From: Paenibacillus sp. JNUCC32
Lineage (GTDB): Bacteria; Bacillota; Bacilli; Paenibacillales; Paenibacillaceae
NCBI RefSeq assembly: GCF_014863545.1
Contig: NZ_CP062260.1
Span: forward strand, 6,873,001-6,937,000
DNA: 64,000 nt
Direction: 5' to 3'
Shown here: positions 47,246 to 56,278 of the stretch, one piece after another
Layout of the letters: every line of letters begins with the position of its first letter
How positions within the stretch are numbered: position 1 is the stretch's first letter
Translations under genes and position numbers: made by a program
The notes under the pieces: generated by a model
Database searches by the model: none
What the model was told of the DNA's origin: nothing
Seen by the model: only the letters and a program-made list of their open reading frames with translations

Positions 47246-49252
47246 TTGGGGATTCAATCTTGGCTGAGTCTATGGTTCGGTTTAACGCTGCCGGCCATCG
47301 TGCTCATGTATATGTTCAAGCGGAAATATGTGGATACAACCGTTCCCAGCCACTTGCTGTGGGAGCGGGTGCTCCGGAACCTGGAGGCCAACAGGCCGTG
47401 GCAGAAGCTGCAGAATCGGCTTCTGCTGTGGCTCCAGCTGCTTGCTGCGGCATTGATGGTCTTCGCACTGATGCAGCCCTTTATGCAGGTGTCCGGCGGA
47501 GGCAGCGCCCATGTGGTCATCGTTGCCGATACCTCGGGCAGCATGAGCGCGCAGATGCAGCCGTCCGCTGAAGGCGGAGCCGCAACCAGGCTGGAATGGA
47601 TGCAGCAACGGATTAAGGAATATGTGAAGGACCGAGGGCGACGGAGCGAGATCACCCTGCTGTCCGTAGGAGCAAGTCCCATGACGCTTGTATCCCATGA
47701 AAGCGACCGCGCCGCCATCGATAAGGCCGTGGATGGTTTACGTCCCTATTACGGACAGGCGTCCTACAGGGAAACCTTATCGCTCGCTTCGGCGCTGACG
47801 CGGGAAGAGCATGATGCAGAGGTCGTTATTTTTACGGACAGCTACTGGAAGCCGGACACGGCCCCCATAGCGTTTCAGGTTCCGGTTTCCGTTGAGAAGG
47901 TGCAGGGCGAGCTCCCGCATAACGTGTCCATTGATCAATTCGGCATTTCACCTAGAGATAATGCGGATTCATCTTATGCGGCAGTCGCCGTCCTCAGCAC
48001 GAATGCCGAGGCATCTGTATCGGCCGAAGTAAATCTTTACGGAGATGAAGAGCTGCTGACCAGCAGAATGCTTGTATTGGAGTCGGGGAAGAGATTAACC
48101 GAATCCTTTACAAATCTGCCTTTTGCTGAAGTGTACCGACTTGAGTTATCTCAGGATGACGGGTATACGGCAGACAATCATTCCTTTGCGTTCGGTTTGG
48201 GGCACGGATCTTCGCGCGTCCTGCTGCTGACTTCAGGCAATCTGTTCTTGGAGAAGGCGCTTCAGCTGAGCGGTGCCGAAGTCACCCGGGTAGCTTTGGA
48301 CGAGTCCAAAGCTAAGACCGCCGAGGACAACGGCAGTGTGGATAAGGAGGCGGGTAAGGGCAGCGCAGCTGCGGATGTGCCGCCCGCGCCCGAAGGCGAA
48401 TTTGATCTGCTTGTCATCGACGGGAACGTGCCGGAAGGGTTCCGGCAAGGGAAGTGGGCGGATCTGATGGCCAAGACTCCGTTATGGACGATTGGCGGAG
48501 AAGGTGACAAAGTCGGCAACCAAGGAGGACGCGCCGTGCTTGCCAAGCATCCGGTGACTGCCTATGTCACCTTGTCCGGGGTCTATTTCGGTACGCTGGT
48601 GGATCAGGCCCCTGCTTGGGGGGAACCCGTCATCAAGCTGGGGGATCAACCGATCGTCTATGCGGGAAGCGAAAACGGGCGGCCTCGATTATCCTTCAAT
48701 TTCCTGCTTCAGGATAGCGACCTTCCGTTATCGCCGGAATTTCCGGTCATGGTCAGCAATGCGCTGGAGTGGATGACCTCGGGCAAGGGAAGCGGGCTTG
48801 GCCGATATATGGCCGGCACGCAAGCGGATATCCCGATTGCAGCGGATACGGTAGCGGCCAAATGGATCCCCAAGAGCGGTCTTGCTCTGGCTGACGGCCT
48901 CCCTGCTGCGGATGTCCTGAGGAATGAGCAAGGGATATCGCCGGTACAGCTCGTGCCGGATTATCCGGGGCTGTACGCTTTTGAACAGCAGAATGAAGCG
49001 GGCGAGAAGCTTAATTATTGGCTTGCTGTAACTGCAGACCCGTACGAGGCGGATTGGAGCAGCGATCAAGGCCCGGCGGTAAGTCAAGCGGCAACGAACG
49101 CGGGTGAGCCTGAAGCGGGAGCTGATTCCGGCACATCCGGGAGTAACGAAACGACGAACCGTGCCGGCTCGTTAATGCCATGGCTGGCCGCTTTGGCACT
49201 GGCTGTGATCGCAGCGGAATGGGGGGTGTACCAGCGTGGGCGTTCAATTTAG
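47246..49252 (+). CDS. BatA-like VWA-domain membrane protein
   Basis: 668 residues. N-terminal helices (WLSLWFGLTLPAIVLMYMF and LLLWLQLLAAALMVFALMQP) of the BatA N-terminal type frame the conserved VPSHLLWERVLRNLEANRPW. A von Willebrand A domain follows (VVIVADTSGSMSAQM at about 91, MIDAS D-S-S; VVIFTDSYWKPD near 195). A long extracytoplasmic beta-rich region and a C-terminal helix (MPWLAALALAVIAAEWGVY) complete it. TTG start with AAGGAGGGG. The stop overlaps the next gene by 17 bp. Confidence 0.83.
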   Translation: MGIQSWLSLWFGLTLPAIVLMYMFKRKYVDTTVPSHLLWERVLRNLEANRPWQKLQNRLLLWLQLLAAALMVFALMQPFMQVSGGGSAHVVIVADTSGSMSAQMQPSAEGGAATRLEWMQQRIKEYVKDRGRRSEITLLSVGASPMTLVSHESDRAAIDKAVDGLRPYYGQASYRETLSLASALTREEHDAEVVIFTDSYWKPDTAPIAFQVPVSVEKVQGELPHNVSIDQFGISPRDNADSSYAAVAVLSTNAEASVSAEVNLYGDEELLTSRMLVLESGKRLTESFTNLPFAEVYRLELSQDDGYTADNHSFAFGLGHGSSRVLLLTSGNLFLEKALQLSGAEVTRVALDESKAKTAEDNGSVDKEAGKGSAAADVPPAPEGEFDLLVIDGNVPEGFRQGKWADLMAKTPLWTIGGEGDKVGNQGGRAVLAKHPVTAYVTLSGVYFGTLVDQAPAWGEPVIKLGDQPIVYAGSENGRPRLSFNFLLQDSDLPLSPEFPVMVSNALEWMTSGKGSGLGRYMAGTQADIPIAADTVAAKWIPKSGLALADGLPAADVLRNEQGISPVQLVPDYPGLYAFEQQNEAGEKLNYWLAVTADPYEADWSSDQGPAVSQAATNAGEPEAGADSGTSGSNETTNRAGSLMPWLAALALAVIAAEWGVYQRGRSI

Positions 49253-52200
49253 CCAACCATGGCTGTTGCTGCTGCTGATTCCGGCAGGTTTATTTCTCTA
49301 CTATGCCTACAAATCGGATTTCCGATTAAGCGGTTTTCGCAAAAAACTGGCCTTATTCTTTAGAACCTGCGTCATTCTGTTATTAATCCTTATGATTTCG
49401 GGTTTGCATGGCTTTACCGTTCTCAGGGATAAACAGGTCGTGTATCTGGCTGACCGTTCCGACAGCATGGGGGATTCGGCCCGGATTACGAGCTGGATCA
49501 ACGATTCCCTTGCGGCAAAAGGCGAAAAGGATGGCACCGCCGTTGTTTCTACGGGTCTTGAAGGCGCCGTGGAACGGCGTCTATCCCCTGCGGACAATGC
49601 GGGCGCTTCCTTGAACGCGCTCCTGGAGCAGCGGTTTACCGGGCTGGAATCCGGTCTTCAGCTGGCCGGCAGCCTGTTCGAGGGCAGGAGCGATTCCCGA
49701 ATCGTGTTGATCTCCGACGGGGAGGAGAATGTGGGCAGCATGGCGGCGGCGGGAAGGCTTCTGAAGGATCGGGGGATAGCCGTTGACGTGCTTCCGACTC
49801 CGAAGCAGGCCGTCCAGGATGCTGCCGTGGAGGAGCTGAAGGTTCCGGACAAGCTGTATCAGGCGGAGTCGTTCTATGTGGAGGTCATGGTTCGCAGCAC
49901 GTTCAAGACCTCCGGCGAACTGCGCATTTACGAGGATAACCGCGAGATCGGCCGGGAACGCGTGGATGTAACACCAGGCGAGAACCGGTACGCCGTGAAG
50001 GGCCTGGCCAAGAACCCGGGACTCCACCGTTACCGTGCCGAAATCTTCATGGACGGGGATGAAGCCTCGGCCAATAATGCGGCATTCGATTTTACCCGGG
50101 TGGAAGGTCCGCCGAACGTGCTGATCGTGGAGGGAACTCCGGGCACGTCGGGCAATATCACGGCAGCGCTCGAGTCCGGCATGATCGGCACCGAAGTGAT
50201 TCCGCCGGAGCTGCTCCCGCTGGAAGCGGCCAAGTATGCCGTGTACGACAGCATCATCTTTAATAACGTTTCCGGCAGCGACGTCGGCGGCAAACAGATG
50301 GAGCTGATCGAGCAGGCTGTCCGTAGCTTCGGCATCGGGTTCATGATGGCGGGCGGCGAGGACAGCTTCGGGATGGGCGGATATTTTAAAACCCCGATCG
50401 AAAAGGCGCTGCCGGTCTCGATGGAGCTGGAAGGCAAGCGGGAGATTCCATCGCTTGGCCTCATATTGGTCATCGACCGTTCGGGCAGCATGGACGGCAA
50501 CAAGATCGAATTGGCCAAAGAATCGGCCATGCGCACGGTGGAGTTGATGAGAGCCAAGGACACGGTCGGCGTCGTCGCCTTTGACGATCAGCCGTGGTGG
50601 GTCGTACCGCCGCAGAAGCTCGGCGATAAGGAAGAGGTGCTAAGCAGCATCCAGTCGATTCCGAGTGCCGGAGGGACCAACATCTATCCTGCCGTTTCCT
50701 CGGCGCTGGAGGAAATGCTGAAGATTGACGCCCAGCGCAGGCATATCATTCTCATGACCGACGGTCAGTCCGCGATGAATTCCGGATATCAGGATCTGAC
50801 CGATACGATGGTGGAGAACAAAATCACGATGTCTTCCGTGGCGGTCGGGATGGATGCGGACACCAACCTGCTTCAATCCTTGGCGGATGCGGCCAAGGGC
50901 CGTTATTATTTCGTTGAGGATGAAACCACGCTGCCGGCGGTATTCAGCCGGGAGGCCGTGATGCTGGCCAAATCCTATATCGTGGATAAACCCTTTGTCC
51001 CGGCCGTTCAGAACCCGGGCGATTGGGCGAGTTTGTTCCAGCAGGGCGTTCCGGGGCTGTATGGTTATGTCGCGGCAACGCCGAAGTCTTCCGCCCAGAC
51101 GGTTCTGTCCAGTCCGGAGCCGGACCCGATCCTGTCGCGATGGCAGTACGGATCCGGCCGGACGGTGGCATGGACGAGCGATTTAAGCGGGAAGTGGTCC
51201 AAGGAGTGGGTGTCATGGTCCGGGTTCGCCGATACGTTGACCGAAATCGTGAAGTGGACGTTCCCGCAGTTTACGTCGTCGCCCTATGAAGTCACTACCG
51301 AGACGGCCGGCAACCAGGTAAAGCTGCAGGTCATCGCCAATGGGGAGAATCCGCCGGAGAAACTGAATGCGGTGATCGGGGATGACGAGGCCGGCGAGCA
51401 GACGGTGGAGCTCATTCAGGAGGCGCCCGGCCGTTATACCGGACTCGTCAACGTCTCCAAGCCGGGAGCCTTCCTCATGTCCCTTGAGGACGCGAGCGGG
51501 GAAGAGCCGCTGCAAGCTGCGCCGGGCACCGGCTTCGTTGTGCCGTATTCGCCGGAATACCGGCTATCTTCCGGCAGCGGCGAGGAAGCGATGAAACGGC
51601 TGGCCGAAGCGACCGGGGGCCGCGTGTTATCCTGGGATGACCCGGCCGAAGTGTTCGACCGGGAGGCGACCTCGCGGATGCAGCTCCATGATTGGAGCTA
51701 CCCGCTGCTGGCGGCGGCCCTGCTGCTGTGGGTCGCCGACATCGCCGTGCGGCGCCTGGCTCTGCCATGGGGCGCCATCGGCGCACGGATGGCCGCCCTG
51801 CTCCGCAGGCGGCCGGCCCCTGCCGGCGAGGCCGCGCCTGACGCCGGCCTCGAGCGGCTGGCGGCGCGCAAAGCCCGCGCCGCTCAGTTCTACGGCGGCA
51901 GCTCCGCGAAGCCGCCGCCGCAGGCCCCGCCCGCGCGCGAGCGCAGCGGCGCGGGCCACGGTGCCGGGGGCGGAAGCCCTGCCCCGGCACCCGGCGCAGC
52001 TCCGGCAGGGGGCCGCAAGGCCCCGCCGGAGGCGCGGGATACGCAGCGGGCGAATGCCCCGCTGCGGGAGGAGCGGCCGGCGCAGGCGAAGCCGGCCGCA
52101 AGCCAGGGCGCGCGCAAGGGAAGCGCGCCCACGCCGCCACCCCCGCCGCCGAAGGCGCAGGGGGACGGCAGCGGCCGGCCCGGGGAGACCGGGCCGGCTC

Positions 52201-52259
52201 CGGAAGGAGGCTCCTCCATGGATCGCCTCCTCAAAGCCAAAAAACGCGGCACGCGCTGA
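49236..52259 (+). CDS. Giant dual-VWA/GATase-like membrane protein with high-G+C tail
   Basis: 1007 residues. Two N-terminal helices (WLLLLLIPAGLFLYYAY, LALFFRTCVILLLILMISG), a first VWA-like domain (VVYLADRSDSMGDSARIT, VLISDGEENVGS; about 70-200), a GATase-like domain (PPNVLIVEGTPGTSG, about 290-400), a second VWA domain (LILVIDRSGSMDGNKIEL, about 405-580, with IILMTDGQSAMNSGY), then a further beta-rich region and a C-terminal helix (YPLLAAALLLWVADIAVRRL, about 822). The last ~150 residues are Ala/Pro/Gly/Arg-rich and probably disordered. GTG start overlapping the upstream gene; RBS GGGGGG. It is the likely substrate or partner of MoxR. Confidence 0.8.
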   Translation: MGVQFSQPWLLLLLIPAGLFLYYAYKSDFRLSGFRKKLALFFRTCVILLLILMISGLHGFTVLRDKQVVYLADRSDSMGDSARITSWINDSLAAKGEKDGTAVVSTGLEGAVERRLSPADNAGASLNALLEQRFTGLESGLQLAGSLFEGRSDSRIVLISDGEENVGSMAAAGRLLKDRGIAVDVLPTPKQAVQDAAVEELKVPDKLYQAESFYVEVMVRSTFKTSGELRIYEDNREIGRERVDVTPGENRYAVKGLAKNPGLHRYRAEIFMDGDEASANNAAFDFTRVEGPPNVLIVEGTPGTSGNITAALESGMIGTEVIPPELLPLEAAKYAVYDSIIFNNVSGSDVGGKQMELIEQAVRSFGIGFMMAGGEDSFGMGGYFKTPIEKALPVSMELEGKREIPSLGLILVIDRSGSMDGNKIELAKESAMRTVELMRAKDTVGVVAFDDQPWWVVPPQKLGDKEEVLSSIQSIPSAGGTNIYPAVSSALEEMLKIDAQRRHIILMTDGQSAMNSGYQDLTDTMVENKITMSSVAVGMDADTNLLQSLADAAKGRYYFVEDETTLPAVFSREAVMLAKSYIVDKPFVPAVQNPGDWASLFQQGVPGLYGYVAATPKSSAQTVLSSPEPDPILSRWQYGSGRTVAWTSDLSGKWSKEWVSWSGFADTLTEIVKWTFPQFTSSPYEVTTETAGNQVKLQVIANGENPPEKLNAVIGDDEAGEQTVELIQEAPGRYTGLVNVSKPGAFLMSLEDASGEEPLQAAPGTGFVVPYSPEYRLSSGSGEEAMKRLAEATGGRVLSWDDPAEVFDREATSRMQLHDWSYPLLAAALLLWVADIAVRRLALPWGAIGARMAALLRRRPAPAGEAAPDAGLERLAARKARAAQFYGGSSAKPPPQAPPARERSGAGHGAGGGSPAPAPGAAPAGGRKAPPEARDTQRANAPLREERPAQAKPAASQGARKGSAPTPPPPPPKAQGDGSGRPGETGPAPEGGSSMDRLLKAKKRGTR

Positions 52260-52269
52260 TGTGCCCCGC

Positions 52270-52318
52270 AAGCTTCGGTCCGGCTGTCGATGTGCAGCTT
52301 AGGCCGAAGCTTTTTCTT
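52270..52318 (+). terminator. Intrinsic terminator after the envelope cluster
   Basis: AAGCTTCGG (52270-52278) pairs with CCGAAGCTT (52304-52312) around a 25-nt loop, then TTTTTCTTT. Confidence 0.75.
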
Positions 52319-52624
52319 TGCCCGAATGCAGTAACTTTTTCCATGCCGCCGATGTCCTCAAAATCGTTTAACGGATGTCGAATCCGGTTATAACCGGACT
52401 AATAAGGGAAATAATGCAAGAGGGATGTCGGCAGTCCTGACGACTTTTACACAACATTGACAATTACGTTATGGAAATGAAAGACGTGTGGTGATACAAT
52501 AAGAGTCAAAATGATATTCTCAACATTCCTAACTGCTCTGATACCAAGCGAATCGGGGCTGGAGGGACGTAAGAAGCCTTCATTTTCGAAGCTTACTATG
52601 GAAAAGATTTGAGGAGGACGAATC
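52319..52624. other. Promoter region of tkt
   Basis: 306-bp spacer with no coding frame. It contains an extended -10 TGATACAAT at 52492-52500 and an isolated TTGACA at 52458 at the wrong distance from it. The RBS GAGGAGG precedes the tkt ATG. No riboswitch was recognised. Confidence 0.55.
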
Positions 52625-54646
52625 ATGACAACTGAACATAACCAAACGATCGACAACCTGTCCATCGCAACGATCCGGACATTGGCGATCGACGCGATCG
52701 AAAAAGCCAACTCCGGTCATCCGGGCATGCCGATGGGATCCGCGCCTATGGGCTACCAGCTGTTCGCGAAGACGATGAATCATAACCCGGACCAGCCGGC
52801 GTGGATTAACCGCGACCGTTTCGTCTTGTCTGCAGGACATGGCTCCATGCTGCTCTACAGTCTGCTCCACCTGAGCGGCTATGACTTGTCCATTGAGGAC
52901 CTGAAACAGTTCCGTCAATGGGGAAGCAAAACCCCGGGGCACCCGGAATTCGGCCACACGGCCGGCGTTGATGCAACGACAGGTCCGCTCGGACAAGGCG
53001 TGGCCATGGCTGTAGGTATGGCAATGGCCGAGGCTCACTTGGGCGCGACTTACAATAAAGACGGCTTCAACGTGGTGGATCACTATACGTACGCGATTTG
53101 CGGCGACGGCGACATGATGGAGGGCGTGGCTTCCGAGGCGGCTTCCCTGGCAGGTCACCTGAAGCTTGGCAAATTGATCATGTTGTACGATTCCAACGAT
53201 ATCTCCCTTGACGGCGAGCTGAACCTGGCCTTCTCCGAGAACGTGGCGAAGCGTTTTGAAGCATATGGCTGGCAAGTGCTGCGCGTAGAAGACGGCAACG
53301 ATCTGCCTGCGATCGAGAAAGCGATCGAGGAAGCGAAAGGTGATTCGAACCGCCCGACGCTGATCGAAGTGAAGACGGTCATCGGTTACGGCAGCCCGAA
53401 CAAACAAGGTAAAGGCGGCCATGGCGGTACGCACGGTTCTCCGCTCGGAGCCGACGAAGCGAAGCTGACCAAGGAATTCTATAAATGGGTATATGAAGAG
53501 GACTTCTACGTGCCGGAGGAAGTGCGCGAGCATTTCGGCAAAGTGAAAGAACGCGGCATTGCTGCATATCAAGCGTGGGTGGACCAGTTCGCGAAATACA
53601 AAGAGGCTTACCCAGAGCTGGCTGCGCAATTCGAGCGCGGCGAATCCGGCGAATTGGCTGAAGGATGGGACAAAGACCTTCCGAAATACAGCGCGGACGA
53701 CAAAGCGGTTTCCACTCGCGTGGCTTCCGGTAAAGCGCTGAACGGTTTGACGGCAGGCGTACCGCAGCTGCTTGGCGGATCGGCTGACCTGGAAAGCTCC
53801 ACCATGACTCACTTGAACGACCTGGCATCTTTCACCGCGGAGAGCTATGAAGGCCGCAACGTGTATTATGGCGTTCGCGAATTTGCGATGGCTGGCGCGA
53901 TGAACGGTATCGCTCTCCATGGCGGATTGAAAATTTTCGGCGGTACGTTCTTCGTATTTACCGATTATCTGCGTCCGGCCATTCGTCTGGCTGCGATCAT
54001 GAAGCTGCCGGTTACGTATGTGCTGACACACGACAGCATCGCTGTCGGCGAAGACGGCCCTACGCATGAGCCGATCGAGCAATTGGCTTCCCTGCGCATC
54101 ATTCCAGGCGTGACCGTTATCCGTCCGGCAGATGCGAATGAGACTTCCGCTGCATGGGCTTATGCGGTTGAGAACACGGATCGTCCGGTAGCCTTGGTGC
54201 TGACTCGTCAAAATCTGCCGATCCTCGCTGGCACGGCGGACCATGCGCGTGAAGGCATCAAACGCGGAGCTTATGTTGTTTCCGACGCGAAAGATGGAAA
54301 CGTGCAGGCTCAAATCATTGCAACGGGTTCCGAGGTTCAGCTTGCCGTTAAAGCACAAGCGGCATTGGCCGAAGAAGGCATTGCCGTACGCGTCATCAGC
54401 ATGCCAAGCTGGGATCTGTTCGACAGCCAGGATCAGGCTTACAAAGATTCCGTGCTGCTTCCTGACGTTAAAGCCCGTCTTGCCATTGAAATGGCTCATC
54501 CGTTCGGATGGGAGCGTTACGTGGGCGACAAAGGCGACATTCTCGGCATCAACACGTTTGGTGCTTCCGCTCCTGGCGACCGCGTCATTGCCGAGTACGG
54601 ATTTACCGTTGAGAACGTGGTTAGCCGCGTAAAAGGCTTGCTGTAA
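52625..54646 (+). CDS. tkt: Transketolase
   Basis: Cytoplasmic thiamine-diphosphate enzyme of the pentose phosphate pathway that moves two-carbon units between sugar phosphates. 673 residues with the family N-terminus ([23 protein letters not shown]), the ThDP motif [10 protein letters not shown] at about 157-166 followed by the Asn of [12 protein letters not shown], the pyrimidine-binding domain ([36 protein letters not shown]), [15 protein letters not shown], and the C-terminal domain ending near [11 protein letters not shown]. The RBS GAGGAGG is 8 nt before ATG. All motifs appear intact. Confidence 0.97.
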   Translation: MTTEHNQTIDNLSIATIRTLAIDAIEKANSGHPGMPMGSAPMGYQLFAKTMNHNPDQPAWINRDRFVLSAGHGSMLLYSLLHLSGYDLSIEDLKQFRQWGSKTPGHPEFGHTAGVDATTGPLGQGVAMAVGMAMAEAHLGATYNKDGFNVVDHYTYAICGDGDMMEGVASEAASLAGHLKLGKLIMLYDSNDISLDGELNLAFSENVAKRFEAYGWQVLRVEDGNDLPAIEKAIEEAKGDSNRPTLIEVKTVIGYGSPNKQGKGGHGGTHGSPLGADEAKLTKEFYKWVYEEDFYVPEEVREHFGKVKERGIAAYQAWVDQFAKYKEAYPELAAQFERGESGELAEGWDKDLPKYSADDKAVSTRVASGKALNGLTAGVPQLLGGSADLESSTMTHLNDLASFTAESYEGRNVYYGVREFAMAGAMNGIALHGGLKIFGGTFFVFTDYLRPAIRLAAIMKLPVTYVLTHDSIAVGEDGPTHEPIEQLASLRIIPGVTVIRPADANETSAAWAYAVENTDRPVALVLTRQNLPILAGTADHAREGIKRGAYVVSDAKDGNVQAQIIATGSEVQLAVKAQAALAEEGIAVRVISMPSWDLFDSQDQAYKDSVLLPDVKARLAIEMAHPFGWERYVGDKGDILGINTFGASAPGDRVIAEYGFTVENVVSRVKGLL

Positions 54647-54678
54647 CAACACCCTGATTTAACTCCATATTGATTTTC

Positions 54679-54704
54679 CGGCACCCGCATCATGCGGGTG
54701 CCGT
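54679..54704 (+). terminator. G+C-rich hairpin after tkt
   Basis: GGCACCCGCA / TGCGGGTGCC with a 3-nt loop, perfect 10-bp stem, but no downstream T-run. It is a probable weak terminator or processing barrier. Confidence 0.5.
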
Positions 54705-54749
54705 CCATATATCAAGCGCCATACATATTTTGGAGGAGGAGAGTTGTCG

Positions 54750-55067
54750 ATGTCTCAATTCAAGAATGCGACCGTCACGAAAGCAGCCAATGTGTACTAT
54801 GAGGGGAAGGTAACCAGCCGCACGGTGCTGCTGGAGAATGGGGAAAAGGTCACGCTCGGCATCATGCTGCCGGGAAGCTATGAATTCGGCACGGATGGCC
54901 CTGAAATTATGGAAATCCTGTCCGGCGATTTGCGTGTTCTGCTGCCCGGGGAGCAAGAGTGGTTGGAGATTCAAGAGCCCGCGACCTTTAACGTGCCGGG
55001 CAATTCAAGCTTCAAGCTGGAAATCCGCACCGTGACGGATTATTGCTGCTCTTATCCGACGATGTAG
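54750..55067 (+). CDS. ppnP: Pyrimidine/purine nucleoside phosphorylase (DUF1255)
   Basis: Small cupin-fold enzyme that phosphorolyses several nucleosides to base and ribose-1-phosphate. 105 residues with SQFKNATVTKAANVYYEGKV, LGIMLPGSYEFGTDGPEIMEI and FNVPGNSSFKLEI, all typical of PpnP. The start is ATG 54750, 8 nt after GGAGGAGGAG (TTG 54744 is too close). It is placed after tkt, but with its own RBS and separated by a hairpin. Probably monocistronic. Confidence 0.93.
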   Translation: MSQFKNATVTKAANVYYEGKVTSRTVLLENGEKVTLGIMLPGSYEFGTDGPEIMEILSGDLRVLLPGEQEWLEIQEPATFNVPGNSSFKLEIRTVTDYCCSYPTM

Positions 55068-55102
55068 CAGGACAAGCGGCGCCTAAAGCAGTGAATATGC
55101 CA

Positions 55103-55134
55103 AAAAGGCTCAAAGCCGATGGCTCTGAGCCTTT
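55103..55134. terminator. Bidirectional intrinsic terminator
   Basis: AAAGGCTCAAAGCC / GGCTCTGAGCCTTT hairpin between the convergent ppnP and stalk-domain genes. Confidence 0.75.
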
Positions 55135-55188
55135 ACTGTCAATGCCGGATGTCAACGCAGGCCGTTAACGGCGGTTGATATAATGGAC

Positions 55189-56115
55189 TTATTCCTCGGG
55201 GATCGTCACGATCTCGCCTTTATATCCGGGAGCCCGGTTGTCAAGCTCTACGTATCCTTCGCCCCATTCTTGGCCGCGATCGAGCAGGCGGTAGCTGGTG
55301 ACGCCGGAAGGGTAGCGGAATACGAAGTTGGCAAGGGTCCAATTGCCGGTATCCGGCTGTTCGCCGATCTCCGCTTTCAACGCAGGCAGGAAGAACAGCT
55401 TTTGGTTTGCCGGTGCCTTGGCGGAATAATCCAGCTTGCCCTGCCATTTCAAATATTTGACGCCGCCGCGGATTTCGAAATAGCTGGCGATATCGTTATC
55501 TACCAGGAAAAAGCGTTGGGATTGGCCTTTGGGAAAATAATAGTCCACGCCCTGCATTTCCACGGGCAGCATGTCCAGCTCAGGTTTCTTCAATTCGGAT
55601 GTATAAGGAAGCTTGGCTGCAGCGTTCCTGGCGGTGGCCAGATCGGAGCTCTTTAAGTCTGCGATGATATCGGGATCTGCCTTATTGATATGGGCTGTTT
55701 TTAAAGAGCCGTTCCAATAGACGCTGGCATCGAAGGCTTGGGCTACGGCCCTTAGGGGAATCAAGGTCTTGCCGTTATGCAGCAGCGGGGCTGCAGGGAG
55801 CGCCTTCATAACGCCGTTCACTTCCATGCTGGTGCTTCCGGCCGCGAGAATCACCGTTCGGTTATCGCCTTGAATGGTCACCTGTTTCTTCTGGTTGTCG
55901 TACTTCATGACGTAGTTCCCCAGAGGCTTGAGATCGGTAAGGGTAACAAAGGTGGTGCCCTGCCTGATCAGCACGTCGCCGCTTGCGGTTACGTTGTTAA
56001 TGGTCGCGGATGGTTTAACTGCTGCAGAAGCTGGCGAAACGGCTATTGCAGGGGCCAGAACAGCGGTTAGTACGACAGCGGCTGCCATTGCTCTTAATCG
56101 TTTGGTCCATTTCAT
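55189..56115 (-). CDS. Copper-amine-oxidase-N 'stalk' domain exported protein
   Basis: 308 residues with a signal peptide (MAAAVVLTAVLAPAIAVSPASA). A stalk/copper-amine-oxidase-N module follows (GTTFVTLTDLKPLGNYVMKY and NGKTLIPLRAVAQAFDASVYW, about 45-145), then an uncharacterised C-terminal domain (YYFPKGQSQRFFLVDNDIAS ... GYKGEIVTIPEE). It has the same module as the protein at 34688-35863 but little visible similarity outside it. RBS AAGGGAGGAA on the minus strand before the ATG at 56115. Surface anchoring is not evident. Confidence 0.8.
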   Translation of the reverse strand: MKWTKRLRAMAAAVVLTAVLAPAIAVSPASAAVKPSATINNVTASGDVLIRQGTTFVTLTDLKPLGNYVMKYDNQKKQVTIQGDNRTVILAAGSTSMEVNGVMKALPAAPLLHNGKTLIPLRAVAQAFDASVYWNGSLKTAHINKADPDIIADLKSSDLATARNAAAKLPYTSELKKPELDMLPVEMQGVDYYFPKGQSQRFFLVDNDIASYFEIRGGVKYLKWQGKLDYSAKAPANQKLFFLPALKAEIGEQPDTGNWTLANFVFRYPSGVTSYRLLDRGQEWGEGYVELDNRAPGYKGEIVTIPEE

Positions 56116-56194
56116 GTTGTAATTCCTCCCTTTGCATAGTAGACGGAAGTGAAACGCAAAAAGTTTCTTGCCGAGGGGAAAATGATGGAATGGC

Positions 56195-56252
56195 CAAAAA
56201 AATAGCTCCTTCCTCCTAGTCCGGATGAACCGAAAACTAAAAAGAAGGAGCC
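56195..56252 (-). terminator. Intrinsic terminator of the 3-hydroxyacid dehydrogenase gene
   Basis: On the minus strand, GGCTCCTTC pairs with GAAGGAGC (about 30-nt loop) followed by TATTTTTTT. Confidence 0.65.
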
Positions 56253-56278
56253 GTTATAGATGCATGGCTTGTCTGGTA

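Noticed and set aside
51475..52271. Several overlapping frames in the G+C-rich tail of the giant VWA gene
   Set aside because: They arise from high G+C (few stop codons) and have Arg/Pro-rich composition without RBS.
52580..54652. 690-codon minus-strand frame opposite tkt
   Set aside because: Transketolase is unambiguous on the + strand. The antisense translation is Arg/His-rich and matches nothing.
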